This document shows positions 11,694-21,424 of a stretch of 64,000 nt of DNA, piece after piece. This DNA is from Pseudeuparius sepicola. Taxonomy: Eukaryota; Arthropoda; Insecta; Coleoptera; Anthribidae. Each line of letters opens with the position of its first letter. Positions within the stretch are counted from its first letter, which is position 1. A program made the position numbers and the translations under genes. The DNA is taken from assembly GCA_963920635.1 (NCBI GenBank), contig OY987299.1, positions 24,196,901 to 24,260,900 on the forward strand, given 5' to 3'. Below the pieces are notes generated by a model. The model was given only the letters and a program-made list of their open reading frames with translations, was not told the origin of the DNA and ran no database searches.

Positions 11694-12060
11694 GAATTTT
11701 TTTTAAATTATTAGAAAATATTAAGAAAAGGTTGAAATTTTACTCACAATTATGTTGAAGTTTTACCAATATTAAAACCAGATAGATTTTAGGTTTAAAA
11801 TGGCCAGAAAAAGGTTTTTACATAATTTCGTGTGAAAATTTATACCGTCAATTTTGTTTGTAATTGTTTTTTTTGTTAATAAGGTAATTTAGTTTCAAAA
11901 AAACAAAAGATAAATTTATAATAAGAAAAAATGTTATCATCAAAAAGTGTCAGAAAACTTGGTGTGATACAAGGTTAGAAATAATCTTAGTGTGATATAA
12001 GGTTATGTTACAACATTCTGGAAATCCAAATTTTTATATAATTATTATAAGATGTAAGAG

Positions 12061-12797
12061 TTACAATGAAATATTAATAGATGTATTGTTATTAGAATTA
12101 TTTAAAGATAAAATAAAACAGTATATGGAACTTAAATCTTTGATGTCTGTTTTTTTATTTATTGACTTGTTATCATTATTAATTTCAACCATTTCAAGAA
12201 ATAACCTTTTATTAAGATTTTTTTCTCTATGTAATATTGAAACATTGTCAAATTTAAAATGATGACCTGTTATAAAAGCATGTTCACTTAAAGCAGTAGT
12301 AGTTTTTTGTAATTTTACATCACTTTTATGTTTTAATTTTTGTGATGTTTGACCAATATATGAATTATTACAGTTGTTAGGTACAAGGTATTGAATAAAC
12401 AACATTAGATTGGTTAATTATAGGTGTCTTATCTTTTAATTTTGTGTATAAACTTCCAATCGATTTAACATTTTTTAGAGCTATTTTAACATTTTCATTT
12501 TTAAAAATTTAGTTATTTTAGGGGTAAGTTCTTTCATATAAGGTAATAATGACCTATAAAAGAAATGATCAGGAATATTATCAACCTCTTGAATTGCAGT
12601 AATATTATCATTATTATCATTATTATAAACATTATTTGAAATTTCGTGGGGACGTGTATTGAAAAGTAATTTGTTAAGGAATTTTTCGGGGTAAGAATTA
12701 TCCAAAAATATAGATTTAATTTTGACTAAATTATTATGCAGTAAAGTTGGATGAACTAGTTTTATTATTCTATTTTTTAAAGCCAAGACAAGATTCA
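12061..12797 (-). pseudogene. PLE GIY-YIG endonuclease, left arm, frameshifted
   Basis: Same product as the right-arm frame (12835-13572) but split into two open parts: 12797-12481 carries the LPYMKELTPKITKFL segment, 12405-12061 the NNSYIGQTSQ, EHAFITGHHFKFDN and RLFLEMVEINN segments. The right arm's GIY-side residues NRISG are deleted here, and frame is lost between 12481 and 12405. The catalytic region is therefore broken in this arm. The arms differ at scattered positions, so they have been independent for some time. Confidence 0.82.
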
Positions 12798-12830
12798 TAT
12801 ATAATATCATAGCAATAAAATAAAAACGAA
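12798..12830. other. Spacer at the centre of the PLE inverted pair
   Basis: About 33 bp (from tatataatatcatagcaata on) separates the inverted cttgtcttggctttaaaaaa arms. No element end is visible, so this is the 5' truncation/junction point of the two copies. Confidence 0.6.
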
Positions 12831-12834
12831 TCTT

Positions 12835-13572
12835 GTCTTGGCTTTAAAAAATAGAATAATAAAACTAGTTCATCCAACTTTACTTCATAATAATTTAGTC
12901 AAAATTAAATCTATATTTTTGGATAATTCTTACCCCGAAAAATTCCTTAACAAATTACTTTTCAATACACGTCCCCACGAAATTTCAAATAATGTTTATA
13001 ATAATGATAATAATGATAATATTACTGCAATTCAAGAGGTTGATAATATTCCTGATCATTTCTTTTATAGGTCATTACCTTATATTAAAGAACTTACCCC
13101 TAAAATAACTAAAATTTTTAAAAATGAAAATGTTAAAATAGCTCTAAAAAATGTTAAATCGATTGGAAGTTTATACACAAAATTAAAAGATAAGACACCT
13201 ATAAATAACCAATCTAATGTTGTTTATTCAATACCTTGTCACAACTGTAATAATTCATATATTGGTCAAACATCACAAAATTTAAAAAATAGAATTTCAG
13301 GACATAAAAGTGATGTCAAATTACAAAAAACTACTACTGCTTTAAGTGAACATGCTTTTATAACAGGTCCTCATTTTAAATTTGACAATGTTTCAATATT
13401 ACATAGAGAAAAAAATCTTAATAAAAGGTTATTTCTTGAAATGGTTGAAATTAATAATGATAACAAGTCAATAAATAAAAAAACAGACATCAAAGATTTA
13501 AGTTCCATATACTGTTTTATTTTATCTTTAAATAATTCTAATAACAATACATCTATTAATATTTCATTGTAA
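12835..13572 (+). pseudogene. PLE C-terminal fragment: GIY-YIG endonuclease
   Basis: Open from about 12835 to the stop at 13570-13572 (about 244 aa). It is a fragment with no native start. Residues about 60-100 hold the PLE linker (IPDHFFYRSLPYIKELTPK), then VVYSIPCHNCNNSYIGQTSQ, the CxxC plus GIY-YIG-type core (here VYS/YIG), NLKNRISGHKSDV with the conserved Arg, the EHA block (LSEHAFITGPHFKFD) and a C-terminal Glu block (KRLFLEMVEI). This is the order in the endonuclease domain of Penelope-like retroelements. Codon use is very A/T rich. The upstream reverse transcriptase is absent because of the inversion junction, so it is a non-functional relic, although the endonuclease frame itself is unbroken. 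Confidence 0.87.
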
Positions 13573-13596
13573 CTTTTACATCTTATAATAATTATA

Positions 13597-14296
13597 CAGG
13601 GTGAGTCACATCTAATGGCAGAGCCGAAAACACAAGGTAGAATTAGCTAAAATAAGCACATATGCTTAATAAACATTAGCTCAAAAACGCTTGGTTCTCC
13701 ATATACAGAGTGTTGAAACTTTTCCAAATATTTTTTAATTTTTTTGTAGCCCGTTTAGGAATTATTTTATACATATTATGGGTTGTCATTTTGTGCAATA
13801 ATTTGGCCCTGTTCAGATGAGCAGCGGCGTAGATACAAATAATTTTATTTTAAATGCCAGCATAATCACCTTGACACTAGTTTAAAAAATCCGAAATTAC
13901 GAAGAAACTGTACCAGAAATAAAAAAATACCAAGAGGCACTTTTTGCTCCAAATCAAATGGGCTATCCAAAATTTTTGGTTTTGCACAGGGCCGTACTAC
14001 TTTTTTTCTACAATTATTTACAGTAACTATTTGTACCTACGCCGCTGGTGATCGGAACGGGGTCAAATTATTCCACAAAATGGCAACCGTCCAGTGTATA
14101 ATGTGTACCAAATTTGGTTGGAATTCGTAAATGGGATCGAAAGAAATTAAAAAAATATGTTATTTTTGGAAAATTTTCAACTCGCTGTATATGGAGAACC
14201 AAGCTTTTTTCGGCTAATGTTTATTAAGTATATGTGCTTATTTTAGCGAGTTCTACCTTGTGTTTTCGGCTCTGCCTTTAGATGTGACTCACCCTG
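13597..14296. mobile_element. 700-bp TA-flanked foldback MITE inside the PLE arm
   Basis: Ends CAGGGTGAGTCACATCTAA and its inverse, with TA on both sides (13595-13596, 14297-14298). The left PLE arm keeps the uninterrupted site (inverse of about 12035-12055: aattatataaaaattt), which shows that one TA became two. The arms are complementary for about 300 bp each; the inner halves (tgccagcataatc.., ggccgtac..) are single copy. It has no coding frame. A shorter relative is at 15021-15256. Confidence 0.92.
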
Positions 14297-14651
14297 TATA
14301 AAAATTTAGATTTCCAGAATGTTGTAACATAACCTTATATCACACTAAGATTATTTCTAACCTTGTATCCCACCAAGTTTTCTGACACTTTTTGATGATA
14401 ACCTAAAAAACATTTTTTCTTATTATAAATTTATCTTTTGTTTTTTGAAACTAAATTACCTTATTAACAAAAAAAAACAATTACAAACAAAATTGACGGT
14501 ATAAATTTTCACACGAAATTATGTAAAAACCTTTTTCTGGCCCTTTTAAACCTAAAATATATCTGGTTTTAATATTGGTAAAACTTCAACATAATTGTGA
14601 GTAAAATTTCAACCTTTTCTCAATATTTTCTAATAATTTAAAAAAATTTCT

Positions 14652-14695
14652 AGCCCTGATGAAGGTCACGAAGTAGACCGAAAGCTTGGTATTAT
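14652..14695 (+). ncRNA. Hammerhead-ribozyme-like motif, right PLE arm
   Basis: CTGATGA (14656-14662), stem II AGGTC/GACC with loop ACGAAGTA, then GAAA (14680-14683). It is the same as the left-arm motif in inverse orientation. Position at the PLE 3' terminal repeat fits known PLE hammerheads. Pairing of stems I/III was not tested. Confidence 0.5.
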
Positions 14696-14782
14696 AAAAA
14701 GAAGTTAATATATACCTTTCTGGCTGCAAAACTCGTTATTTATCTACTAAGTAAAACTACACAGCCGTAAAGTAGCTATTTA

Positions 14783-14886
14783 CACAAGCTTTTATTTAAA
14801 TGCTCTGAAAAGAAGAAAGTAAACTTTTAAATAAATCAAACCAACGCAAACCCATAATTTTGTTACATTATACAATTGTATATGAT
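14783..14886. repeat. Left half of a widely spaced inverted repeat
   Basis: acaagcttttatttaaatgc followed by ctgaaaagaagaaagt, aataaatcaaacc and cataattttgttacattata. The inverse is at 18610-18722. The pair encloses 3.7 kb of nested elements, and was probably one inverted-repeat element later filled by insertions. The end motif AAGCTTTTATTTAA also bounds the foldback at 44281-44644. Confidence 0.6.
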
Positions 14887-14889
14887 ATG

Positions 14890-15702
14890 CAAGGCCGGCT
14901 CCAGGAATTTTGCCGGCCCGTGCAAAACTTAATTTACCCTAGTATTAACGTAATAATAAGAATTTTATTTATAAAAGTTTCTATTTTTCAAATCAACAAA
15001 ACTAATTTCTTGTATATGTACAGGGTGAGTCACATCTAAAGGCAACCCCCCAATGCATAATGTGTACCAAATTTCGATAGAATTCCTAAACGGACTCGAA
15101 AGAAATTAAAAAATGTATGTTATTTTTGGAAAAATTTCAACACGCTGTATATGGAGAAGCAAGCGTTCTTGAGCTAATGTTTATTAAGCAAATGTGCTTA
15201 TTTTAGAGAATTCTATCTTGTTTTTTCGGCTCTGCCTTTAGATGTGACTCACCCTGTATAGTTAGTGTTAACATAACTACAGAAAAATGTTTCCATTTCA
15301 AAGTAATCTATACGTCTTTTCTTGTAACTTGTCGCTGCTACAAAGGTACTGACTGAATGCCAATAAAAGAACAAAGTATATGAATAGCTAAACGCCGTCA
15401 TTATTTCTTGTGGGTGCCGTATGTCTGTAATAGCTATTTACGTAACCAGTTTAGAAAAGTCTGATTTTGCGTAGCGAGCGGTGGGATTTTTGCGAGACGA
15501 GCGCTGCGAGTTCCCGCAAGATCACGCGAGTCAACGCAAAATCAGACGTATATTTCCTAACATGTTATGTGTATTTTTCAATTTCTGGTTCATCGCGCTA
15601 TTTAAATTTTCAACGCCCTTCGATTTTTGCCGCCATGCCGCCCCCTCGACTTTGCCGCCCCGTGCAGGCGCACGGGTTGCACGGGTCCTGGAGCCGGCCC
15701 TG
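14890..15702. mobile_element. hAT-like element with 8-bp degenerate target duplication
   Basis: Ends CAAGGCCGGCTCCAGGA and its inverse tcctggagccggccctg. Flanks atgatatg (14882-14889) and ataatata (15703-15710) agree at 6 of 8 positions, which fits the 8-bp duplication of hAT transposons; CAGGGCCGG ends are common in that superfamily. The right part is GC rich and gives spurious open frames. It holds the nested MITE at 15021-15256 and no transposase. Confidence 0.68.
15021..15256. mobile_element. 236-bp MITE, short form of the 13597-14296 family
   Basis: CAGGGTGAGTCACATCTAAA at the left, inverse at the right, TA on both sides. It matches the right arm of the 700-bp copy (tgtgtaccaaatttcg, ggaaaaatttcaacacgctg, tatggagaagcaagcg) but lacks most of the left arm, so it is an internal-deletion derivative. 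Confidence 0.87.
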
Positions 15703-15812
15703 ATAATATAAAAGCTTGTCATGAGAATATAATTATTGAATGTAATTCTAAGTAGAAAATGTATTTTTCTATAAAATAAATCTACACGGGAAAATCTCGG
15801 GAGAATTATATA

Positions 15813-16800
15813 CAGGGTGTCCCGAAATTAGCCTGCCATAATTTACCAGCGTGTTCTATGAAATAAAAAAATTAAAAAAGTTCCTATAAACATGGCCTCG
15901 AAAATGCCCCCTAATGGGGCTATAGCCCCCGAAAGGGGCAGTTTCACAAACGGGTTTCTATAAATATTTCCAGAACGAACAAAGATAAAATTCTGAAATT
16001 TGGTATGTGATGTACCTGTAAGATTTGACATTTACCGAGGTAGCGATACTTAGACATTCTTAATCATAGGCGTCCCAAATGGGGAGGTTCAGGAGTTAAA
16101 ATTACCCCAAAATTTTTTTGTATACTTTTTTCCAGATTTTTTGCGAAATTATGAAAGTTGAAGGTATTCTACGAAGAAAAGGTGCTCTTGTTGAACTTCG
16201 ATAGCATGCATCAATTTCGAGTAAACTCGTTTTGAAAATTTTTTACAGAGTGCCATGAAAATGCCTATTAGAAATTAGCCTGCCACAATTTACCACCACT
16301 TTTTTTGGTACAAAAAAAATAAAAAAGTTCCTATAAACATGGCCTCAAAAAAGTCCCCTAAGGGGGCTATAGCCCCCGAAATAGACACTTTAGCAAACGG
16401 TTTTTTCTAAATATTTCCAGAACGAACAACGATCAAATTATGAAATTTGGTGTGTGATATACCTGTGAGATTTGACGTTTACCGAGGTAGAGATAGTTTG
16501 ACATTCTTCATCCTAGGCGTCCCAAATAAGGGGAGTCAAGGGGTTAAAAATATCCAAAAAAATTTTTGTGCGGTTTTTTCATGATTTATTCTACCAGGTA
16601 TATCGTATACCAAATTTCAGAATTTTATCTTTGCTCGTTCTGGAAATATTTAGAAAAAACCGTTTGTGAAATTGCCCCTTTCGGGGACTATAGCCCCATT
16701 AGGGGGCATTTTTGAGGCCATGTTTATAGGAACTTTTTTCATTTTTTTACGTCGTAGAATAAGCTGGTAAATTATGGCAGGCTAATTTCGGGACACCCTG
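15813..16800. mobile_element. 988-bp foldback MITE with internal duplication
   Basis: CAGGGTGTCCCGAAATTAGC at the left and its inverse at the right, TA on both sides. Landmarks: gggctatagcccc hairpins, gttcctataaacatggcctc in both arms. A third direct copy of the arm begins at about 16268 (attagcctgccacaatttac), so the element has duplicated one arm. Outer right TA abuts the next element. Confidence 0.85.
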
Positions 16801-17362
16801 TATACAGGGTTAGTTTTTTTCGATGACCGCTATGGGGATCTCAGAAACTAGCAGAGCTAGAATTTTGGATTTTTAAAAAAGTTCATGGCTCACTAGATAT
16901 TTTGAAAAGAGTGATTTTTTGCTATTTCATCAGATCTTTGTGGCTCCGTTATTTCTGATTATACAGAAAAACTGTGGAGACAAAAATTGTAGATAATTTT
17001 GGGCTTAATAAGATAATCTCCTCCAATTTTTTATGTTGTTTGCGATTTTTGAGATATGACATAAACTTGTGTTTTTTTAAATGTAAATCATAGTTGGCTG
17101 TGGCCTTATCATATCGGACATTTTTTGAGCTTTCCAAAGATATAATACTCGGCATAGTTATTATAAAAAATAAAAGAACTATGGATAATTTTCTGATTTT
17201 TTTTTTAATTTTCACATAGTCACTCATGGAATATTTTCATAATTACGTTCTATTTTATAATAAGACATATTTCAAACTTTCTAATATTTTGTTGTTAGCT
17301 GGTAACAAAATGTTACAAAATATAACAAAAATTAAAAAACTCAAATTCAAATTATTATTATT

Positions 17363-17610
17363 TTAAAATCCACCATTATTATTTATGCAAATATCGCATC
17401 TTTTTAAAACTGAATTTGTCGCCTTTCTTAGAGAGCGCCTGTCAATACTGGCAATTTCTTCTAAAACAGCTGCTCTTAATTCAACAATTGTCTCATACTT
17501 TTTTACTGTTCCCCACAAAAAGAAATCCAAAACAGACAAATCGGGGGATCGGGGCGGCCAGGAAATAGGTCTATTTCTCCCTATCCAACTATTTGGATAT
17601 ACGAGAGCTG
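17363..17610 (-). pseudogene. DDE transposase C-terminal fragment (IS630/Tc1/mariner type)
   Basis: Minus-strand frame reading SWIGRNRPISWPPRSPDLS then VLDFFLWGTVKK, ending at a stop at 17365-17363. The WPPRSPDL..DFFLWG signature surrounds the third catalytic Asp in this transposase superfamily. The fragment is followed by about 45 residues of helical C-terminus (ETIVELRAAVLEEIASI). The first two catalytic residues are absent: upstream is the 355-bp insert. It shows that the surrounding CAGGGT-ended foldbacks belong to a Tc1/mariner-type lineage. Confidence 0.82.
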
Positions 17611-17624
17611 ATCTATACTAAAAT

Positions 17625-17982
17625 CGAGCAATCCGTATGCCTGGCATAAATAAAACCACGTGTTCAATGACAATCGGCGATTGGTCGGTAGGCTGTAAAG
17701 TTTCATCCGAGTCGGCAACAGGGACGTACTTGATCGCAAAAGTGTAGTTACACGGTTTTACCTTGTTGTTTTCAGCTATTTAGACACTGCCACAAATAAT
17801 TTTACCGATGTTTTGAACCATTTTAATTAAGCCAATAATTCTTTTCCCAAATATTTTGATGTAAACCATTGTAAAATTAAAATTAAATAAAGGTCGTGCC
17901 TCAGTGCGGCCCTGGCGAATATTTCAACTCACGTGCTCTTGTTTACACCAGGCGTAAGAGTTGCTCGATTTTACTATAGGTA
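17625..17982. mobile_element. ~355-bp TIR element, copy 1
   Basis: Inverted ends AAATCGAGCAA..GCCTGGCATAAATAA and inverse (tgtttacaccaggcgtaaga, gctcgatttta). Internal ttgttgttttcagctat and tagacactgccacaaataat are shared with the copy at 18949-19302. CTATA occurs on both sides and might be a target duplication. Inserted into the transposase relic of the 16805-18598 element, so it is younger than that. Confidence 0.7.
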
Positions 17983-18609
17983 ATTTCTTACGGGCAAATA
18001 ATTATGTGGTGGAGCTCCATCATGATAATTTTTGTTTTATTTTGTTACATTTTGTTATCAGCTAAAAATAATATATTTGAAAGTTTGAAGTATGTCTTAT
18101 TGTAAAATAGAACATAATTATGAAAATATTCCATCGCTGACAATGTGAAAATTAAAAAAAATCAGAAAATTAGCCATAGATCTTTTATTTTTTTATAGTA
18201 ACTATGCTGAGTATTATATCTTTGGAAAGCTCAAAAAATGGCCGATTTGATAAGCCAACTATGATATACATTTAAAAAAACACAAGTTTATGTCATATCT
18301 TAAAAATCACAAACAACATAAAAAATTGGATAAGATTATCTTATTAAGCACAAAATTATCTACAATTTTTGTCTCTTCAGTTTTTCAGTATAATCAGAAA
18401 TAACGGAGCTACAGAGATCTGATGAAATAGCAAAAATCACTCTTTTCAAAATATCTAGTGAGCCATGAACTTTTTTAAAAATCCAAAATATGCATTAGAT
18501 TGAGCATTCAAAACTGCAATTCTTTCTCCATTTAACCTTTGTTCTAGCTCTGCTAGTTTCCGAGATCCCCATAGAGGTCATCGAAAAAACTCACCCTGTA
18601 TCTCGCAAT

Positions 18610-18722
18610 AAGCTTTTAAGTATACAATTGTATAATGCAACAAAATTATGGATTTGCTTTGGTTTGATTTATTTCAAACTTTATTTTCTTCTTTTCAGCG
18701 CATTTAAATAAAAGCTTGTTTA
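18610..18722. repeat. Right half of the widely spaced inverted repeat
   Basis: Inverse of 14783-14886: atacaattgtataatg, tttgatttatttcaaa, ttcttcttttcagcgcattt, aataaaagcttgt. Confidence 0.6.
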
Positions 18723-18948
18723 TAAAAATATTAGAAGGTAGATAGAAGTTGTGGGTTCGCCTCGACAACTATTAAATCCCGATGAAATTTACTAAACGTC
18801 TCTATTTTACACAATATTATTATTATGTAGGGGATCATAATATATAACTTTTTGTAATTAACACATATAAAACCTCCGGGTTGGCAACAGGGGCGTATCA
18901 ACGTCAACATTGTTATACATACTATAAATAACCAAACGTATATTAAAA

Positions 18949-19302
18949 TCAAGTAACTCTTACGCCTGCCGTAAATAAAAGCACGTGTTCGAAGTCGTTC
19001 CACGAAATAAGGCGATGGTCAATAGGCCATAAAATATCAGCGCGTCTGGCAACAGGGATGCACTCGATCGCAAAAGCGGTTTTATTTTGTTGTTTTCAGC
19101 TATATAGACACTGCCACAAATAATTTTATCCATGTTTTGACTTATTTTAATTAAGCAAATAGATTTTTTCCGAAATATCTTGACGTAAATAATTGTAAAA
19201 GTAAAATTAAATAACGGTCGTGCCTCAGTGTGGCTCTGGCGAAAATCTCAACGCACACGTTCTTGTTTACATGAGGCGTAAGAGTTATTTGATTTTAGTT
19301 TA
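18949..19302. mobile_element. ~355-bp TIR element, copy 2
   Basis: Same family and orientation as 17625-17982: begins aaatcaagtaactcttacgc, ends gcgtaagagttatttgattt, shares tagacactgccacaaataat and cggtcgtgcctcagtg. The target duplication is not clear. Confidence 0.7.
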
Positions 19303-19367
19303 TAGTATTTGCCGTGATGTTGGCGTGCTAACCAATTGTAAACAAATTCGTCTATTGTTTTTTTATA

Positions 19368-21271
19368 CAGTATGTCCACGGATGGGGTAAATAAGAGGAC
19401 AAATGGACCAAAAAGTGAAAGATACGAAAAAATGTTATTCTTTATAAAAGTTTTTGCTTGCTTTAAAAATAAGATCCACGATGCGAAAAATTTGTTTTTT
19501 TGTACAGGGTACGCAAAAATACAAAAACGTAAAATTTGATGAAGAGTAAAGTTGGCTTTTTATAAATTTTAATGCAAAACGTTAAATAATAAACTTGTTT
19601 GAAATTTTAAAAGAATTCTTATTCCAGATTTTCAAGGAAAATTTGAAATTTCTAAATTACTCTTTTTCCAAGTCATGTTCTGACCTTTTTATTTGATTAC
19701 ACCTTTGATAACTGTGGCGTATTTGTCAAAATAAGAAAGATGTTTTTAGAGCAAAGAATATTTATAATCCAAAATTACAGACGGGTTAAATAAAATTACT
19801 AATGGAATATTAAATAATAATAATTGTAATACTCGAGAAATATTTCTTATTTTATTAAACTTTAAAACAATTAGGGGCACATTATTTTTATTCTTCAAAA
19901 ACTTCTCCTCCATATTCTACGCATTTTTCTAACTGACGTCGCTATTAAAATTCTCTGCTTTAAAACTTCTTCGTTATTTTCAATGGGTCTTTCATAATGT
20001 TAGTTGTTTAATGCGCCCCCATAGAAACATATCACAAATTGTCAAGTCGGGACTCCTAGGGGGCCACAAAATTGGACCATTTCGGCCCATCCATCGATTT
20101 CCAAATTTGCGATTGAGCCAATCCTTGACTTCTGTAGCATAATGGACAGGACACCCATCGTGCTGAAAATACATATTTTGGCGATATTGAAGAGGCAATT
20201 CTTCTGACTTGTCTGACAGAAATGACTCCAGCATATGCAAATAAGAATGTTGTTACACGTATATTATCAAAAAAATATGTTATAATCCCATAATAGGAAA
20301 TGGCGCACCAAACATTTACTTTTTTAAAATACTGTCGGCGGTTCGCAATTATAAACTCTGGGTTTTTACTACTCCAGTATCTCACATGCTGAGAGGCTAC
20401 AGTGCCGTTTGTACTGAAGGTTGACTCATCTGAGAACATTATCAGCTTATGAAAGTTCACGTTTTTACTTAGAATTTCATCACCGACCCACAAACAAAAA
20501 TCCAAGCGTTTGTAACTGTCCCCATATTCCAAAGTATGGTTAAAAATTGGTTTAAAAGGATAAATTTTATTTTCCTTCAACACATTTTGAATATGGCTTT
20601 TTTACAGATTTGTAAACTTTGGGCTCGTTTTCTTAAAGACAGCATAGGATTTTCATCAACAGATTGCAAAATTAATACTATAGAAGCATCGTTTTCGTCG
20701 TATCTTTTCTTCGTCTTCTTTATAAATCTGATTACTAACTTATGTATGTACTGAACTTACGCATAATTGTACATTTGGAAACTTTTCTTGAAACTTCTCA
20801 ATAACGTAGCGATAACTATTCTCGCCGTTTCTGTAATTTTAGATTATAAATATTCTTTGCTCTAAAGACAACATCGTTCTTATTTTGACAAATATGTCAC
20901 AGTAACAGTTATCAATGGCGTAATCAAATAAAAAGGTCATAATATGACTTGGAAAAATTTCGGTTTTAAAAGAGTAATTTAGAAATTTCAAATTTTTCCT
21001 TGAAAATCTGGAATAAGAATTCTTTTAAAATTTCAAACAAGTTTTTTATTTAACGTTTTGCATTAAAATTTATAAAAATTCAACTTTACTCTTCATCAAA
21101 TTTTACGTTTTTGTATTTCTTGCATACCCTGTACAAAAAAAAAACAAATTTTTGGCATAGTGGATCTTATTTTTAAAGCAAGCAAAAACTTTTATAAAGA
21201 ATAACATTTTTTCGTATCTTTCACTTTTTGGTCCATTTGTCCTCTTATTTACCCCATCCGTGGACATACGG
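19368..21271. mobile_element. 1.9-kb Tc1/mariner-like transposon, near full length
   Basis: Terminal inverted repeats CAGTATGTCCACGGATGGGG and inverse (ccccatccgtggacatacgg), TA at 19366-19367 and 21272-21273. The inverted arms extend about 400 bp (aagaggacaaatggaccaaa, ttttaaaagaattcttattc and tttatttgattac all recur inverted). A decayed transposase gene occupies the centre on the minus strand. The right end is about 70 bp beyond the CPR-B polyadenylation signal. Fragments of its arm recur near 63062-63200. Confidence 0.88.
19895..20830 (-). pseudogene. Tc1/mariner-type DDE transposase, frameshifted
   Basis: Read on the minus strand the pieces follow the family order: YRNGENSYRYVIEKFQEKFP (about 20830), VLKENKIYPFKP, LIMFSDESTFSTNG (first Asp), RYWSSKNP, KKVNVWCAISYYGIITYFF, then after a frameshift near 20240 YFQHDGCPVHYATEVKDWL (second Asp), RWMGRNGPILWPPRSPDL then CDMFLWG (third Asp region), then after another shift YERPIENNEEVLKQRIL to a stop at 19897-19895. 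About 310 codons fits a full-length enzyme. At least two or three frameshifts and N-terminal stops make it inactive. Same signature as the fragment at 17363-17610. Confidence 0.85.
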
Positions 21272-21337
21272 TATATAGTAAACTGATTTTTTCCAATAAA
21301 CCGAAAGCAAATGAAATTCAAACTACAATAATTGAAA

Positions 21338-21343
21338 TTTATT
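21338..21343 (-). terminator. Polyadenylation signal of CPR-B
   Basis: AATAAA on the minus strand, 82 nt downstream of the CPR-B stop codon; only this canonical signal lies between the stop and the transposon at 21271. Cleavage would be expected near 21315-21325. Confidence 0.65.
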
Positions 21344-21424
21344 TCTACTATTCACAGAACAAAACAAGTGGATACATAGGTACTTGTGAGTGAGCATTAT
21401 CTCCGACATCTGAAACCTTCCCAG

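Larger units (their letters stand above)
11579..14793. mobile_element. Inverted pair of Penelope-like element (PLE) 3' halves
   Basis: Two copies of a ~1.2-kb PLE 3' region face away from each other around a ~33-bp spacer (about 12798-12830): left arm 11587-12797 on the minus strand, right arm 12831-14756 on the plus strand, the latter enlarged by a 700-bp MITE. Both arms carry a GIY-YIG endonuclease reading frame and end with the same hammerhead-like motif. A 12-bp direct repeat acacaagctttt at 11579-11590 and 14782-14793 may be the target duplication, with about 25 extra bp at the right. PLEs are known for inverted and partial-tandem insertions. The reverse transcriptase domain is missing from both arms, so neither is autonomous. 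Confidence 0.85.
16805..18598. mobile_element. 1.8-kb Tc1/mariner-related element with ~0.57-kb inverted arms
   Basis: CAGGGTTAGTTTTTTTCGATG at the left and inverse (catcgaaaaaactcaccctg) at the right, with TA at 16803-16804 and 18599-18600. Arms run to about 17350 and from about 18010. The centre holds a transposase C-terminus (17363-17610) and a later 355-bp insert (17625-17982). It directly abuts the previous element. Confidence 0.85.

Noticed and set aside
12005..12262. 85-aa plus-strand frame
   Set aside because: Antisense of the left-arm PLE endonuclease.
15467..15722. Overlapping 60-78-aa frames on both strands
   Set aside because: Lie in the GC-rich end of the hAT-like element; all frames open because stops are rare there.
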